DNA from: Ensifer sp. USDA 6670
GTDB lineage: Bacteria > Pseudomonadota > Alphaproteobacteria > Rhizobiales > Rhizobiaceae
DNA: 64,000 nucleotides
Assembly (NCBI GenBank): GCA_000421085.1
Contig: ATWE01000005.1
Span: 186,001 to 250,000 of the forward strand
Reading direction: 5' to 3'
Under the pieces are notes generated by a model. The model did not search any database. It was not told the origin of the DNA and saw only the letters and a program-made list of their open reading frames with translations. Positions within the stretch are counted from its first letter, which is position 1; every line of letters begins with the position of its first letter. A program made the translations under genes and the position numbers. Below are positions 40,509-49,394 of the stretch, piece after piece.

Positions 40509-40605
40509 TGACCCTCATCCGCCTGTCGGCACCTTCTCCCCGCCGGCGGGGCGAAGGGACAAGCGGCAGCGCTTCGCCTCAGTCTCCTCTCCCCGCGTGG
40601 GAACT
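40509..40605. repeat. RIME-like element, truncated
   Basis: Begins GACCCTCATCCGCCTGTCGG, then the stem CTTCTCCCCGCC-GGCGGGGCGAAG and a second CTCCTCTCCCCGCGTGGG block. The right-hand GATGAGGG end found in the other copies is missing. Confidence 0.65.
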
Positions 40606-40668
40606 AATCCCTGAATCGGCGGCAGCGCCAAATCGCCTGCACCGAGGCATGCTGTCAGTGTTGCGAAT

Positions 40669-40690
40669 CAGATAAGTGTATGCTTATCTG
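40669..40690. promoter_or_regulatory. Perfect palindrome, likely ArsR operator
   Basis: CAGATAAG-TGTATG-CTTATCTG, two perfect 8-bp arms, ends six bases before the ATG of the ArsR-family gene. Position and symmetry fit autoregulation by a dimeric winged-helix repressor; the six-base loop could overlap the -10 box. Confidence 0.7.
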
Positions 40691-40695
40691 TCCTC

Positions 40696-41010
40696 ATGAT
40701 TGAGAACGACATATTCAAAGCTCTCGCCGACCCGACACGCCGTGCAATCTTCGAGAAGCTGGCGGGCGGAAGTATGAACGCCAGTGCCTTGCGCAACGGC
40801 ATGGACATCAGTCAGCCGGCCATGTCCCAACACCTCCACGTGTTGCGTGATGCAAGGCTGGTGCGGGAGGAACGGCAGGGGCGCTTCGTGAACTATGAGG
40901 TCGACCCGGAGGGGCTGGCGCTGATAGCCGGATGGCTGGCGAAATATCGCGCCTACTGGCCGGCGCGGATTGATGCGTTGAAGGTCTTGCTGAGGGATAT
41001 GGATCAATGA
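40696..41010 (+). CDS. ArsR-family transcriptional regulator
   Basis: A 104-aa winged-helix repressor: DIFKALADPTRRAIFEKLAGG, recognition helix ISQPAMSQHLHVLRDARLV and wing EERQGRFVNYEVDPEGL. It lacks the metal-binding ELCVCDL box of ArsR/SmtB sensors, so it belongs to the non-metal subgroup often paired with AHSA1/SRPBCC genes. Its stop overlaps the start of that gene by 4 bp. Confidence 0.9.
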   Translation: MIENDIFKALADPTRRAIFEKLAGGSMNASALRNGMDISQPAMSQHLHVLRDARLVREERQGRFVNYEVDPEGLALIAGWLAKYRAYWPARIDALKVLLRDMDQ

Positions 41011-41366
41011 ACGACGTGGAGCTGAACGAGCAGGCAACGAATCTGGTGCTCGAATACGAACTCGACGAACCGCCTGAAAAGGTTTGGCGCGCGATCAGTA
41101 TGCCTAAGCTGCGTGAGAGATGGTTGCCCAAGCGGGACTTGGCCGGGGCAGAGCCTGTCTCCACCGCACCGGGCAAGGAAATCCGGTACAAAATGCGCGA
41201 CGACGAGCCTCCCTTTCTCGAAAGCCTCGTGGCGTTCCAGGTCAGGCCCAACAATAACGGCGGCACGATCCTTAGAATTATCCATGGGCTGGAGGACGAG
41301 CGACTGGCTTTGCGGACTCCGCCGGTGGCGAATAGCAATCGGCTTTGGCTGATGCGCGCCGCCTGA
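41007..41366 (+). CDS. AHSA1/SRPBCC-family protein (short)
   Basis: A 119-aa START/Bet v1-like protein: [19 protein letters not shown] opens the fold and [21 protein letters not shown] and [11 protein letters not shown] follow. Homologues are usually about 140-160 aa and end in a long ligand-binding helix. Here the end ([20 protein letters not shown]) looks short, so it may be truncated or altered at the 3' end. The ligand is unknown. It is translationally coupled to the ArsR gene, a common pairing. Confidence 0.78.
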   Translation: MNDVELNEQATNLVLEYELDEPPEKVWRAISMPKLRERWLPKRDLAGAEPVSTAPGKEIRYKMRDDEPPFLESLVAFQVRPNNNGGTILRIIHGLEDERLALRTPPVANSNRLWLMRAA

Positions 41367-41410
41367 CGTCTCATTCTACCAAAACACGTTCATCAGACAG
41401 GAGTTCGCCC

Positions 41411-42028
41411 ATGCGCGAAGCGATGCAACTCGTCCCTATGGTCGTCGAACAATCCAGCCGTGGCGAGCGCTCTTTCGACATTTATTCCCGCCTGCTGCGT
41501 GAGAGAATCATCTTTCTGAACGGCGAGGTGAACGATGCAGTGTCCGCTCTCGTTTGCGCACAACTGCTGTTCCTGGAGGCCGAAAGTCCCGGAAAGCCAA
41601 TTCAACTCTATATCAATTCGCCCGGCGGCGTCGTTACCAGCGGCTTCGCGATGTACGACACGATGCGATACATCCGAGCGCCCGTGCACACGCTTTGCAT
41701 GGGGACGGCCCGCTCGATGGGATCGTTCCTGCTGATGGCAGGCGAAGCGGGCGAGCGCACCGCCTTGCCCAACGCAAGCATCCTTGTCCACCAACCGTCA
41801 GGCGGCTTTCAGGGGCAGGCCTCCGATATGCTCATCCATGCCGAGGAAATCAGGCGAACCAAACACCGCATGACGCGTCTTTATGCCGAGCATTGCGGGC
41901 GAACATATGAAGAATTCGAGCGCGCGATGGATCGCGACCGTTTCATGACGGCGGAAGAGGCCCTTGAGTGGGGTCTGATCGACCGCATCCTCACCGAACG
42001 GGAGATCGGCGCTGACCGTGACGCATGA
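41411..42028 (+). CDS. clpP: ClpP-family serine protease (paralogue)
   Basis: A 205-aa ClpP-like protein. The catalytic serine is in [15 protein letters not shown], the histidine in [14 protein letters not shown], and the aspartate in [19 protein letters not shown]; the oxyanion glycines in [12 protein letters not shown] are intact. It should form barrel-shaped peptidase rings, but ClpP needs a ClpX/ClpA partner, and none is encoded here. Rhizobia carry several clpP genes and the main clpP normally lies beside clpX, so this is a paralogue. The ATG at 41411 is preferred over 41345. It lies 45 bp after the AHSA1-like gene. Confidence 0.88.
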   Translation: MREAMQLVPMVVEQSSRGERSFDIYSRLLRERIIFLNGEVNDAVSALVCAQLLFLEAESPGKPIQLYINSPGGVVTSGFAMYDTMRYIRAPVHTLCMGTARSMGSFLLMAGEAGERTALPNASILVHQPSGGFQGQASDMLIHAEEIRRTKHRMTRLYAEHCGRTYEEFERAMDRDRFMTAEEALEWGLIDRILTEREIGADRDA

Positions 42029-42051
42029 AGCTCACCTGCGCGGGCTTCAGC

Positions 42052-42609
42052 TCAGCTTCTATAAAGCGTATCCGGGTACACGCCCTCGGTGGGCTTCGTT
42101 GCGGTTCCTTCTCCGAGCGGCCGCTGCATGAAGGCCGTATCAAGCCATCGGTCATGCTTGAAGCCGGTTGCCTTCATCAGTCCCTGCAGCTCGAAACCGA
42201 GCGCCCGGTGCAGGGCGATCGACGAGGGGTGCGCGCCGCCGATTACCGCTATCATCTGGCGGAAGCCGAGAGCCGTGCAGCGCCCGATCAGTTCGGAAAG
42301 CAGCGCCTTGCCGATGCCCTTGCCCCGCGCTTCCGGCGAAAGATAGATCGAATCCTCAACCAGGAACCGATAGGCGGTGCGGTTGCGGAAGGCGGAGGCA
42401 TAGGCATAGCCGATAACCGCGCCACGTTTGTCCAGCGCCACCACATAGGGGTAGCCGTTGCCGGTGATCGTGGAGAAGCGGAGCGCCATCTCGGCTTCGG
42501 ATGGCGGCGTCTCCTCATAGGTCGCGACCCCGTTCAAAACCGACTCGCGATAGATTTCGGTGATCGAGCGGAGGTCGGCGGCAACGGCATCGCGGAGCGT
42601 GGCAGTCAT
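42052..42609 (-). CDS. GNAT N-acetyltransferase, phosphinothricin-acetyltransferase-like
   Basis: A 185-aa GNAT enzyme of the Pat/MddA type. The N-terminus DAVAADLRSITEIYRESVLNGVATYEETPPSEAEM is characteristic, SIYLSPEARGKGIGKALLSELI is the acetyl-CoA motif, and SIALHRALGFELQGLMKATGFKHDRWLDTAFMQ completes it. Family members acetylate phosphinothricin, methionine sulfoximine or related amino compounds; the natural substrate is not known here. It is convergent with clpP, 23 bp away. Confidence 0.9.
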   Translation of the reverse strand: MTATLRDAVAADLRSITEIYRESVLNGVATYEETPPSEAEMALRFSTITGNGYPYVVALDKRGAVIGYAYASAFRNRTAYRFLVEDSIYLSPEARGKGIGKALLSELIGRCTALGFRQMIAVIGGAHPSSIALHRALGFELQGLMKATGFKHDRWLDTAFMQRPLGEGTATKPTEGVYPDTLYRS

Positions 42610-42690
42610 GGAATTCTTCGTGGGTTATGGTTGGAGCTGTACTGTCTCGCATGGATGTGCCGGATCGATCAAGGCCGGTTCCGGCCAAAT

Positions 42691-42716
42691 AAAAAAGGCG
42701 GCCGAAGCCGCCTTTT
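42691..42716 (-). terminator. Rho-independent terminator of the Bax-inhibitor-1 gene
   Basis: On the minus strand AAAAGGCGGC-TTCG-GCCGCCTTTTTT, followed by AT. It lies 20 bases after the stop codon at 42736. Confidence 0.92.
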
Positions 42717-42735
42717 CCGTCAAACCGGTTCGCTA

Positions 42736-43473
42736 CTACTCGTTCCTGTTGCCAAGGAACTGAAGCATGAACATGAACAGGTTGATGAAGTCGAGGTAGA
42801 GCGTCAGCGCGCCCATGATGGACTTGCGGCCGGCGACCAAGGCGTCATCGCCTTCAAAGTACATTTCCTTGAGCTTCTGCGTGTCGTAGGCGGTCAGGCC
42901 GGCGAAGATGAGCACGCCGATCACCGAGATCGCGAAGCCGAGTGCCGAAGAGGCAAGGAAGATGTTGACGACGGATGCGATGATCACGCCGAAGAGGCCC
43001 ATGATCAGGAACGATCCGAGGCCCGAAAGGTCCTTCTTCGTCGTATAGCCGTATAGCGACAGGGCGCCGAACGAAGCAGCCGTCACGAAGAACGTCTGCA
43101 CGATGCTCTGGCCGGTGAAGACCAGAAAGATCGACGACAGAGACAGGCCCATCAGCGCCGCATAGACCCAGAAGGTCGTCTGCGCGGCGGAAACGCTCAT
43201 GGAATTGATACGGAAGCTCAGGAAGAACACCAGCGCAAGCGGCGCCAGCATCACGACCCACTTGAGGGGCGAAGCGTAGATAAGCTGGGCGAATGCCGGA
43301 TTTGAGGCGGCAAGCGCATAGGTTCCGTAAGCTGCCACGCCGGTAATCGCCAGGCCGAGGGCCATCAGGTTGTAGACCTTCAGCATATAAGCGCGAAGGC
43401 CTTCGTCGATTACGGCACCCGCCTGAGCGCCGGCGGGCGACATTCGGGTTTGGTAGTTTCTCAGATCAGCCAT
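42736..43473 (-). CDS. Bax inhibitor-1 family (YbhL/YccA) membrane protein
   Basis: A 245-aa protein with seven predicted membrane helices. Typical features are YMLKVYNLMALGLAITGVAAYGTYAL at the N-terminus and GLTAYDTQKLKEMY near the C-terminus, the BI-1 hallmark, ending with LYLDFINLFMFMLQFLGNRNE. Bacterial relatives modulate calcium flux or FtsH proteolysis. The ATG at 43473 (MADLRNYQTRM) is preferred over 43581. It has its own terminator. Confidence 0.92.
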   Translation of the reverse strand: MADLRNYQTRMSPAGAQAGAVIDEGLRAYMLKVYNLMALGLAITGVAAYGTYALAASNPAFAQLIYASPLKWVVMLAPLALVFFLSFRINSMSVSAAQTTFWVYAALMGLSLSSIFLVFTGQSIVQTFFVTAASFGALSLYGYTTKKDLSGLGSFLIMGLFGVIIASVVNIFLASSALGFAISVIGVLIFAGLTAYDTQKLKEMYFEGDDALVAGRKSIMGALTLYLDFINLFMFMLQFLGNRNE

Positions 43474-43719
43474 TGTTTCCTCATTTAAGCCCCGGTTGAA
43501 GTTACGGTGTCGGGCGGCGAACTTCGTCGTTCCTTTGCGCGCCCAGGCGCCGCTGCGGGGCTCCAGCATGCCTGTGGACAAATATGATGGTGAACGCCGT
43601 CATGCACAAGGGCGAAGCGCTTGGAATCGAACAAAGTCGGGCGGTCGGACCATCAAACTAGAGTGATTTACGGTTAATTCGGCGGTCATGGCCGAAAACG
43701 CGCGACAGGGATGGCAGGA

Positions 43720-46311
43720 TCAGAGTTCCCGCAGCACCGGAGCGGCCTTTTGCCCGAGCACACGCCAGGTGCCGGCGAGGCCGATCCCGACCGTCACGAC
43801 CAGCGCAAGAACGATCGTCGCGACGGCAACGTCCGGCAGGAAGCTCGAGGGCAGGGTCATGATGCGGCTGACGACGAACCAGGCCGAAACGCCGCCGGCG
43901 AAGAGCGCGAAGACGGCAGTCGCCAAGCCGAGAATGACGTATTCGTAGCTGAAGGCGCGGATCAGGGTCGCCCGCGTCGCGCCGAGCGTCTTCAGGACCA
44001 CCGCGTCATGGATACGGGCACGGTTGCCGGCGGCAAGCGCGCCGGCAAGCACGAGGATAGACGCGATCAGCGCGACCGCCGCGGCAGCGCGTACCGCCGT
44101 TGCAAGCTGCCCGAGCAGCGTATTGACGATGTCGAGCGCGTCCTTCACGCGCACGCTGGTGATCGTCGGATAGGCATTCGTCACCCTCTTCAATACCGCC
44201 GCCTCCTCCTCGGCCGAGGCGTCGGGATCGATGATGGTCGCGAGCCAGGCATGCGGGGCGCCGGCGAAGGTGTTCGGCGAGAAGACCATGACGAAATTGA
44301 TCGACAGCGATTCCCACTCGACCTCGCGGAAATTGGCGATCCGGGCCGTGATGTTGCGGCCGAGCACGTTGACGGTCACCGTATCGCCGAGCTTCAGCCC
44401 GAGCTCGCGGGCCTCCTCCGCCGAGAAGGAGACGAGCGGCTCGCCGCCATAGTCCTCGGGCCACCAGCTGCCTTCGCTGAGTTTGGAATTTTCAGGCCTG
44501 TTCCTGGCGTAGGTGATGCCGCGATCGCCGCGCAGCACCCATTGGCCGCCGGGAGGAACGTTGCGGCTGTTCACATCCTCGCCGTTGAGCGCGACGATGC
44601 GCCCGCGCAGCATAGGCACTTCGATGACCTTGCCGTCCGGCATCGCTCCCGCGAGCAGGGAGCGGAAGCCTTCGATCTCGCTGCCCTGGATGTCGACGAA
44701 GAAGAAGTTGGGAGCGCGCTCGGCCATGTCGCCGGTAAGCTCGCGCCGCAGATTGCCGTCGATGAGCGCCAGCGTCACCAGGAGAGCGAGGCCGAGGCCG
44801 AGCGACAGCACCACCGACGGCGTCAAGGCACCCGGCCGGTGAATGTTGCCGATGGCCAATCTCAGCGCCGGCGAATTGACGCGCGGGCTGCGCCGCGCCA
44901 GCCAGGATATGAGGAGCGAAACCCCGCGCAGAACGATGAAGGCAAAGGCGATCGCGCCAAGGAAGATCAGCGAAATGTACCGGTCGTAGGCGGTCCAGAC
45001 CGCGAGCCCGGCAAGTGCTGCCAGGCAGATGAAGGCTCCGGCGAGATAGGGCAGGGCAGGCAAGCCCGTCGGCTCGAAACCCTGCTGCCGGAAAAGTGCA
45101 GTCGCCGGCACCCGGCGCGCCCGCCCGAGCGGCAGGATGGCGAAGGTCAGCGCCGTCAAAAGACCGAAAAGCGCCGCAAGACCCAGGGCCGAGGGATAGA
45201 GCACGAACGCGGTGGAGACGGGCAGCAGGCCGGCAAGGAACTGGGCTGCCACGAAGGGGATGAGGGCGCCGAGCACGAGGCCGATCGCGATGCCGAAGAG
45301 GGCAATCATCAGGATCTGAGCAAGATAGATCATCGCCACCAGCGACGCCGGAGCGCCGAGACATTTGAAAGTCGCGATGACGCCGCGCTTGCCGTCGAGA
45401 TAGGAGCGCACGGCGTTGGCAACCCCGACGCCGCCGACGATCAGCGCCGTGAGACCGACGAGCGTCAGGAATTGGGAGAAACGCGTGATGTTTGCATTGA
45501 GGGACGGCGCGGCATTACCGCTCGTACGTATCGACCAGCCGGCGGAGGGAAAGCGCGTCTCGGCCTGTACGCGAATGAGCGGCACGTCTGCGGGATCCGG
45601 CAGGCGGACCTTGTAGGTGTGTTCGACAAGACTGCCGGTCTGCACGAGCCCGGAAGCGGCAAGCGCATCGGAGGAAATCATCAGCCGCGGCGCGAAGCCG
45701 AAGCCGTCGGAAAGAGCGTCGGGTTCGCTGGCGAGTATCGCGCCGATCCGGATACGCGCATTGCCGATGAGAATCTCCGCGCCCGGCGAGATGCCGAGGC
45801 GCTCGAGGAGCAGAGGTGCGGCGACTGCGCCGAACACTTCGCCGTCCTGCGCCAGCAATTCAGTGAGCGGCTTTGCCGGCTCGCTTTCGAGCTTGCCGTA
45901 AAGCGGGTAGGCGCCATCCACGGCCTTGAGCTCCACAAGCGCCTGGTTGGATCCGTCCGGGAGCCGCGCCATGGAACGCAGACCGGCGGATACCGAAACC
46001 TCTCCGAGACCTTGGAGGAAGGCGCGCTCGTCCGCGCTCGCCACCCGATTGTTGAGCTCGAACCGGATGTCGCCGGCGAGCAGTTCCTGCCCCTGCGAGG
46101 CGATCGTTTCGCTGATCGACTGCGACAGCGAGTTGACCCCGGCGATCGCGGCTGTGCCGAGGGCGATGCAGGCGAGGAAAATATAAAAGCCCCTCAGGCC
46201 CCCGCGCATTTCCCTGAGCGCCAGACGAAGCGCGAACAGCGGTCGAAGCGCCAGCAGAGGGCGCAGGGAAATCATCGGGCGCAGCCGCCTGGCGGCAACC
46301 GTCCCGCTCAT
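43720..46311 (-). CDS. ABC transporter permease, YbbP/FtsX-like
   Basis: An 863-aa membrane protein with two FtsX-type permease domains. The N-terminus has FALRLALREMRGGLRGFYIFLACIALG, a MacB-like periplasmic region follows (residues about 60-250), then paired helix bundles near 265-480 and 735-855. It matches the YbbP partner of YbbA, thought to move hydrophobic molecules from the inner membrane. Its gene overlaps the ATPase gene by 4 bp (ATGA). Confidence 0.92.
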   Translation of the reverse strand: MSGTVAARRLRPMISLRPLLALRPLFALRLALREMRGGLRGFYIFLACIALGTAAIAGVNSLSQSISETIASQGQELLAGDIRFELNNRVASADERAFLQGLGEVSVSAGLRSMARLPDGSNQALVELKAVDGAYPLYGKLESEPAKPLTELLAQDGEVFGAVAAPLLLERLGISPGAEILIGNARIRIGAILASEPDALSDGFGFAPRLMISSDALAASGLVQTGSLVEHTYKVRLPDPADVPLIRVQAETRFPSAGWSIRTSGNAAPSLNANITRFSQFLTLVGLTALIVGGVGVANAVRSYLDGKRGVIATFKCLGAPASLVAMIYLAQILMIALFGIAIGLVLGALIPFVAAQFLAGLLPVSTAFVLYPSALGLAALFGLLTALTFAILPLGRARRVPATALFRQQGFEPTGLPALPYLAGAFICLAALAGLAVWTAYDRYISLIFLGAIAFAFIVLRGVSLLISWLARRSPRVNSPALRLAIGNIHRPGALTPSVVLSLGLGLALLVTLALIDGNLRRELTGDMAERAPNFFFVDIQGSEIEGFRSLLAGAMPDGKVIEVPMLRGRIVALNGEDVNSRNVPPGGQWVLRGDRGITYARNRPENSKLSEGSWWPEDYGGEPLVSFSAEEARELGLKLGDTVTVNVLGRNITARIANFREVEWESLSINFVMVFSPNTFAGAPHAWLATIIDPDASAEEEAAVLKRVTNAYPTITSVRVKDALDIVNTLLGQLATAVRAAAAVALIASILVLAGALAAGNRARIHDAVVLKTLGATRATLIRAFSYEYVILGLATAVFALFAGGVSAWFVVSRIMTLPSSFLPDVAVATIVLALVVTVGIGLAGTWRVLGQKAAPVLREL

Positions 46312-47027
46312 GCGGACACGGCCCCCTGCCGGGCCGAGGCGGAGAGCCGTTCCTCGTCGGAGACGATTTCACCGGAGCGGACGCGTATCTGTCTTTCGCA
46401 GCGTCCGGCGAGCGCCGCATCATGCGTGACGAGCACGAGCGTCATGCCACGCTCGCGCTGTTCGGCAAAGAGGAGGTCGGCGATCTGTCGGCCGGTCTCG
46501 GCGTCGAGGTTGCCCGTCGGCTCGTCAGCGATCAGGAGCTTCGGAGAGGGCGCGAGCGCCCGGGCAATCGCAACGCGCTGCTGTTCGCCGCCGGAAAGCT
46601 GCCCGGGGTAGTGCGTCAGGCGTTCGCCGAGCCCCACGGCGATCAGTTCCTTGCGCGCGATGTCGAATGCATTGCGGACATTCGCAAGCTCGAGCGGGAC
46701 TGCTACGTTCTCGAGCGCGGTCATGTTGGGGATGAGGTGAAAGGACTGGAAAACGATGCCGATATTGCGGCCGCGGAAATCGGCGACCGCGTCCTCGCCG
46801 AGGCGCTGGAGCGCCGTGCCGTCAATGATGATTTCGCCGCCGTCGAGCCGCTCCAGCCCGGCCATGACCATGAGCAGCGTCGATTTTCCCGAGCCCGAGG
46901 GGCCGACGATGCCCACCGATTCGCCGGCATCGATCGCGAGGCTTACGCCCTTCAGCACATGCACGGACGCCGCGGCTTCGCCCAGCGTCAGATCCGCATT
47001 TTTCAACTCGATGATGGTTTTTGCCAC
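46308..47027 (-). CDS. ABC transporter ATP-binding protein, YbbA-like
   Basis: A 239-aa LolD/MacB-type ATPase. Walker A is GPSGSGKSTLLMVMAGLE, the signature is YPGQLSGGEQQRVAIARAL and Walker B is LLIADEPTGNLD, followed by LVLVTHDAALA. Together with the following permease it forms a YbbA-YbbP exporter. It is divergent from the TesA-type esterase gene 70 bp away, the same arrangement as tesA-ybbA-ybbP in enterobacteria. Confidence 0.94.
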   Translation of the reverse strand: MAKTIIELKNADLTLGEAAASVHVLKGVSLAIDAGESVGIVGPSGSGKSTLLMVMAGLERLDGGEIIIDGTALQRLGEDAVADFRGRNIGIVFQSFHLIPNMTALENVAVPLELANVRNAFDIARKELIAVGLGERLTHYPGQLSGGEQQRVAIARALAPSPKLLIADEPTGNLDAETGRQIADLLFAEQRERGMTLVLVTHDAALAGRCERQIRVRSGEIVSDEERLSASARQGAVSA

Positions 47028-47097
47028 GCGAAAGAGCCCTATATGAAAATTTGATACGGATCATCAAACAATTGTCCGCCGATTTAGGAACGAACCT

Positions 47098-47739
47098 ATG
47101 GCATTAAAAGACTTTCTGCCCTTTTTATTCGGCCTGACAATGACAATCGTGTTATCGGCGGCGGCTCGCGCCGAGCCCGTCAGCCTCGTCGGCTTCGGCG
47201 ACAGCCTGATGGCCGGCTACCAGCTCCCCCCGGAAGATGCCTTCCCTGCCCGCCTCGAAAAGGCCCTGAAGGACAAGGGGATCGCCGTCACGATCGCCAA
47301 TGCCGGCGTATCCGGCGACACGACCTCCAGCGGTCTCGCCCGCATCGACTGGTCGATCCCCGACGGAACCGACGGCGTCATCCTCGAACTCGGCGCCAAT
47401 GACGCGCTGCGCGGCATTCCGCCGGAGGAGACGCGCAAGAATCTGGAGGCGATGGTCGCACGGCTCAAGGAGCGCGGCATCGCCGTCCTGCTCGCGGGAA
47501 TGATGGCGCCGCCGAACATGGGGCCGGATTATGCGGCGGGCTTCAATCCGATCTATCCCGACCTCGCAAAGGAACACAATCTTGTCTTCTACCCTTTCTT
47601 CCTCGACGGCGTCGTGACCGAGGCCGGTCTGAAGCTCGACGACGGCATGCATCCGAACGGCGGGGGTGTCGGCGTCATGGTAGACCGCTTCCTGCCGACG
47701 GCGGAGCTTTTCGTCCGCTCACTTGCGAAAGGAGAATGA
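47098..47739 (+). CDS. tesA: TesA-type arylesterase / lysophospholipase (GDSL)
   Basis: A 213-aa secreted SGNH hydrolase. It has a signal sequence (LFGLTMTIVLSAAARA, about residues 10-25), block I VGFGDSLMAGY with the nucleophilic serine, block II glycine in NAGVSGDTTSSGLAR, block III GANDALRG, and block V DDGMHPNGGG with the Asp-His pair. Periplasmic TesA hydrolyses thioesters, aryl esters and lysophospholipids. The divergent YbbA/YbbP exporter may supply or remove its lipid substrates. Confidence 0.93.
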   Translation: MALKDFLPFLFGLTMTIVLSAAARAEPVSLVGFGDSLMAGYQLPPEDAFPARLEKALKDKGIAVTIANAGVSGDTTSSGLARIDWSIPDGTDGVILELGANDALRGIPPEETRKNLEAMVARLKERGIAVLLAGMMAPPNMGPDYAAGFNPIYPDLAKEHNLVFYPFFLDGVVTEAGLKLDDGMHPNGGGVGVMVDRFLPTAELFVRSLAKGE

Positions 47740-47851
47740 CAGCATCCACAGGTAAGGGAAAGTTAACGGCCCGACAGAACAAATAATGGTTGCGTGCAGA
47801 TGCGATGCGTGATTCGCTTCAAGCATCTGCAAGAGATTCGGGGAGCTCGCC

Positions 47852-48439
47852 ATGCCGAGACTATTCACCGCCCTCGAAATTCCGCGCAATGCAGCAATGA
47901 GTCTTTCCTTGCTGCGCGGAGGTCTTCCCGGAGCTCGCTGGATCGATGTGGAGAATTATCACATCACGCTCCGCTTCATCGGCGACGTCGACTGGCGAAC
48001 CGCCGATGAGATCATCGACAGACTTGACCGCATCGAACGGCCCGAGTTTCAGCTGCAGCTGTCGGGAACCGGTGCCTTCGGCTCCAAGAAGCCGCACTCC
48101 GTCTGGGCCGGCGTCAGCATCGCTCCCGAAATGTTCGCCCTTCAGGCCGAAATCGAGCGCATCTGCCAGCGCATAGGGCTGCCCTCGGATCCGCGCAAAT
48201 TCACTCCGCATGTGACGCTGGCGCGCCTGCGATCCTCGCGCGTCGAGGATGTCGTCGAATATCTCTCCGGGCGCGGTAATTTCGTCACCGCTCCCTTCAC
48301 CGTCTCCCGTTTCGTGCTCTTGTCGTCACGCGATTCGGTCGGCGGCGGCCCGTATCTCACGGAAGAGGTCTTCCCGCTTCACGAAGAGCGCTCGAATCTC
48401 GCGAGCAACGAGGAGCATCCTGCTTCGAGCGTCTGGTAA
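47852..48439 (+). CDS. thpR: RNA 2',3'-cyclic phosphodiesterase (2'-5' ligase family)
   Basis: A 195-aa 2H phosphoesterase. The two catalytic HxTx motifs are YHITLRFIGD and PHVTLARLRS, as required. MPRLFTALEIP is the usual N-terminus. It hydrolyses 2',3'-cyclic phosphate RNA ends and can ligate tRNA half-molecules in vitro. GGGGAG precedes the ATG. Confidence 0.9.
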   Translation: MPRLFTALEIPRNAAMSLSLLRGGLPGARWIDVENYHITLRFIGDVDWRTADEIIDRLDRIERPEFQLQLSGTGAFGSKKPHSVWAGVSIAPEMFALQAEIERICQRIGLPSDPRKFTPHVTLARLRSSRVEDVVEYLSGRGNFVTAPFTVSRFVLLSSRDSVGGGPYLTEEVFPLHEERSNLASNEEHPASSVW

Positions 48440-48569
48440 AGCGCCCCGAAGGCCTCCGCCGATTCCCGGATAGAGATCGGGCACGTCGTCGTCGTGCGGC
48501 GGGATTGCGCGTGAACATTGTCGCGGGCAAGTTCGTTGTTAGGCACAGGATGCAGCAAGGAGGAACAGC

Positions 48570-48887
48570 ATGCGGCCGGAAAAAATGGACACGGCGGCCA
48601 TCGCCGAGCAGTTGCACAAGATGGAGGGCTGGGTCCTTGCGGAGGATGGCGGCTCGATATGGAAGACCTTCCGGTTCAAGACCTTCACCGAGGCCTTCAC
48701 CTTCATGACGCAATGCGCCTTCGCCGCCGAAAAGCTCAATCATCATCCGGAATGGTTCAACGTATACAACAAGGTGGACGTGACGCTCTCGACCCACGAC
48801 GCGGAAGGACTGACCGAACTCGATTTCAAACTGGCGGCAAAGATGGACCAGGCGGCGGAGGGCCGCATGCCCGACCATATGAAATGA
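48570..48887 (+). CDS. phhB: 4a-hydroxytetrahydrobiopterin dehydratase
   Basis: A 105-aa pterin-4a-carbinolamine dehydratase. The active-site pattern [33 protein letters not shown] supplies the catalytic histidines (KLNHHPEW) and the C-terminal strand. It regenerates the biopterin cofactor after aromatic hydroxylation. The last eight codons, EGRMPDHMK, lie in the first unit of a 28-bp tandem repeat that extends past the stop codon; compare with relatives to see whether the protein end is normal. Confidence 0.92.
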   Translation: MRPEKMDTAAIAEQLHKMEGWVLAEDGGSIWKTFRFKTFTEAFTFMTQCAFAAEKLNHHPEWFNVYNKVDVTLSTHDAEGLTELDFKLAAKMDQAAEGRMPDHMK

Positions 48888-48942
48888 GGGCCGCATGCCC
48901 GACCATATGAAATAAGCGCCGGATGCCCGGCCATTTGAAATA
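48859..48942 (+). repeat. 28-bp tandem triplication at the end of phhB
   Basis: Three units, at 48859-48886, 48887-48914 and 48915-48942, each starting AGGGCCGCATGCCCGACC or a variant. Units 1 and 2 are nearly identical; unit 3 has about four changes. The phhB stop TGA spans the junction of units 1 and 2. Confidence 0.88.
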
Positions 48943-49016
48943 GCGGCCGCCGTTCCCATATCCAGGCTGCGGCACTATTATGCCGCGCAGCACGCTGAAC
49001 GACCGGAACAGACGCG

Positions 49017-49394
49017 ATGGACGATATCAAGATCGGTGAAATTCTCCTTCCCGGCGAGGAATCCGAACAGGAGCGCAAGGAGCACAAGGTGCGCCGCCGG
49101 TTCTGGCCGACCTTCCGCCGTGCGGCCCGGCAGATTCCCTTCAGCCGCGACCTCGCCGCTGCCTATTATTGCGCGGTGGATCCGGCAACGCCGACGCGCA
49201 CCCGCGGCATTCTGCTCGCGGCGCTTGGCTATTTCGTCCTGCCGATCGACTTCGTGCCGGACGTGCTGGCCATGATTGGCTTCTCCGACGACATCGCGGT
49301 ATTGACGGCCGCCTTTGCCGCAATCAGCGGCCAGATCAAGGAACGGCATTACCAAAAGGCCGACGAGGTGCTGCGAGACAGCGCCGACCAGTGA
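49017..49394 (+). CDS. DUF1232 (YkvA-like) protein
   Basis: A 125-aa protein. The DUF1232 core, about residues 55-95, reads TRGILLAALGYFVLPIDFVPDVLAMIGFSDDIAVL, with the typical LPIDFVPD motif and a likely membrane-associated hairpin. Function is unknown. The N-terminal 40 residues are charged. Confidence 0.87.
   Translation: MDDIKIGEILLPGEESEQERKEHKVRRRFWPTFRRAARQIPFSRDLAAAYYCAVDPATPTRTRGILLAALGYFVLPIDFVPDVLAMIGFSDDIAVLTAAFAAISGQIKERHYQKADEVLRDSADQ

Noticed and set aside
43711-46611. A 966-codon open frame on the plus strand
   Set aside because: It is antisense to the YbbP-like permease gene; Arg/Glu/Asp-rich low-complexity sequence, no ribosome-binding site.
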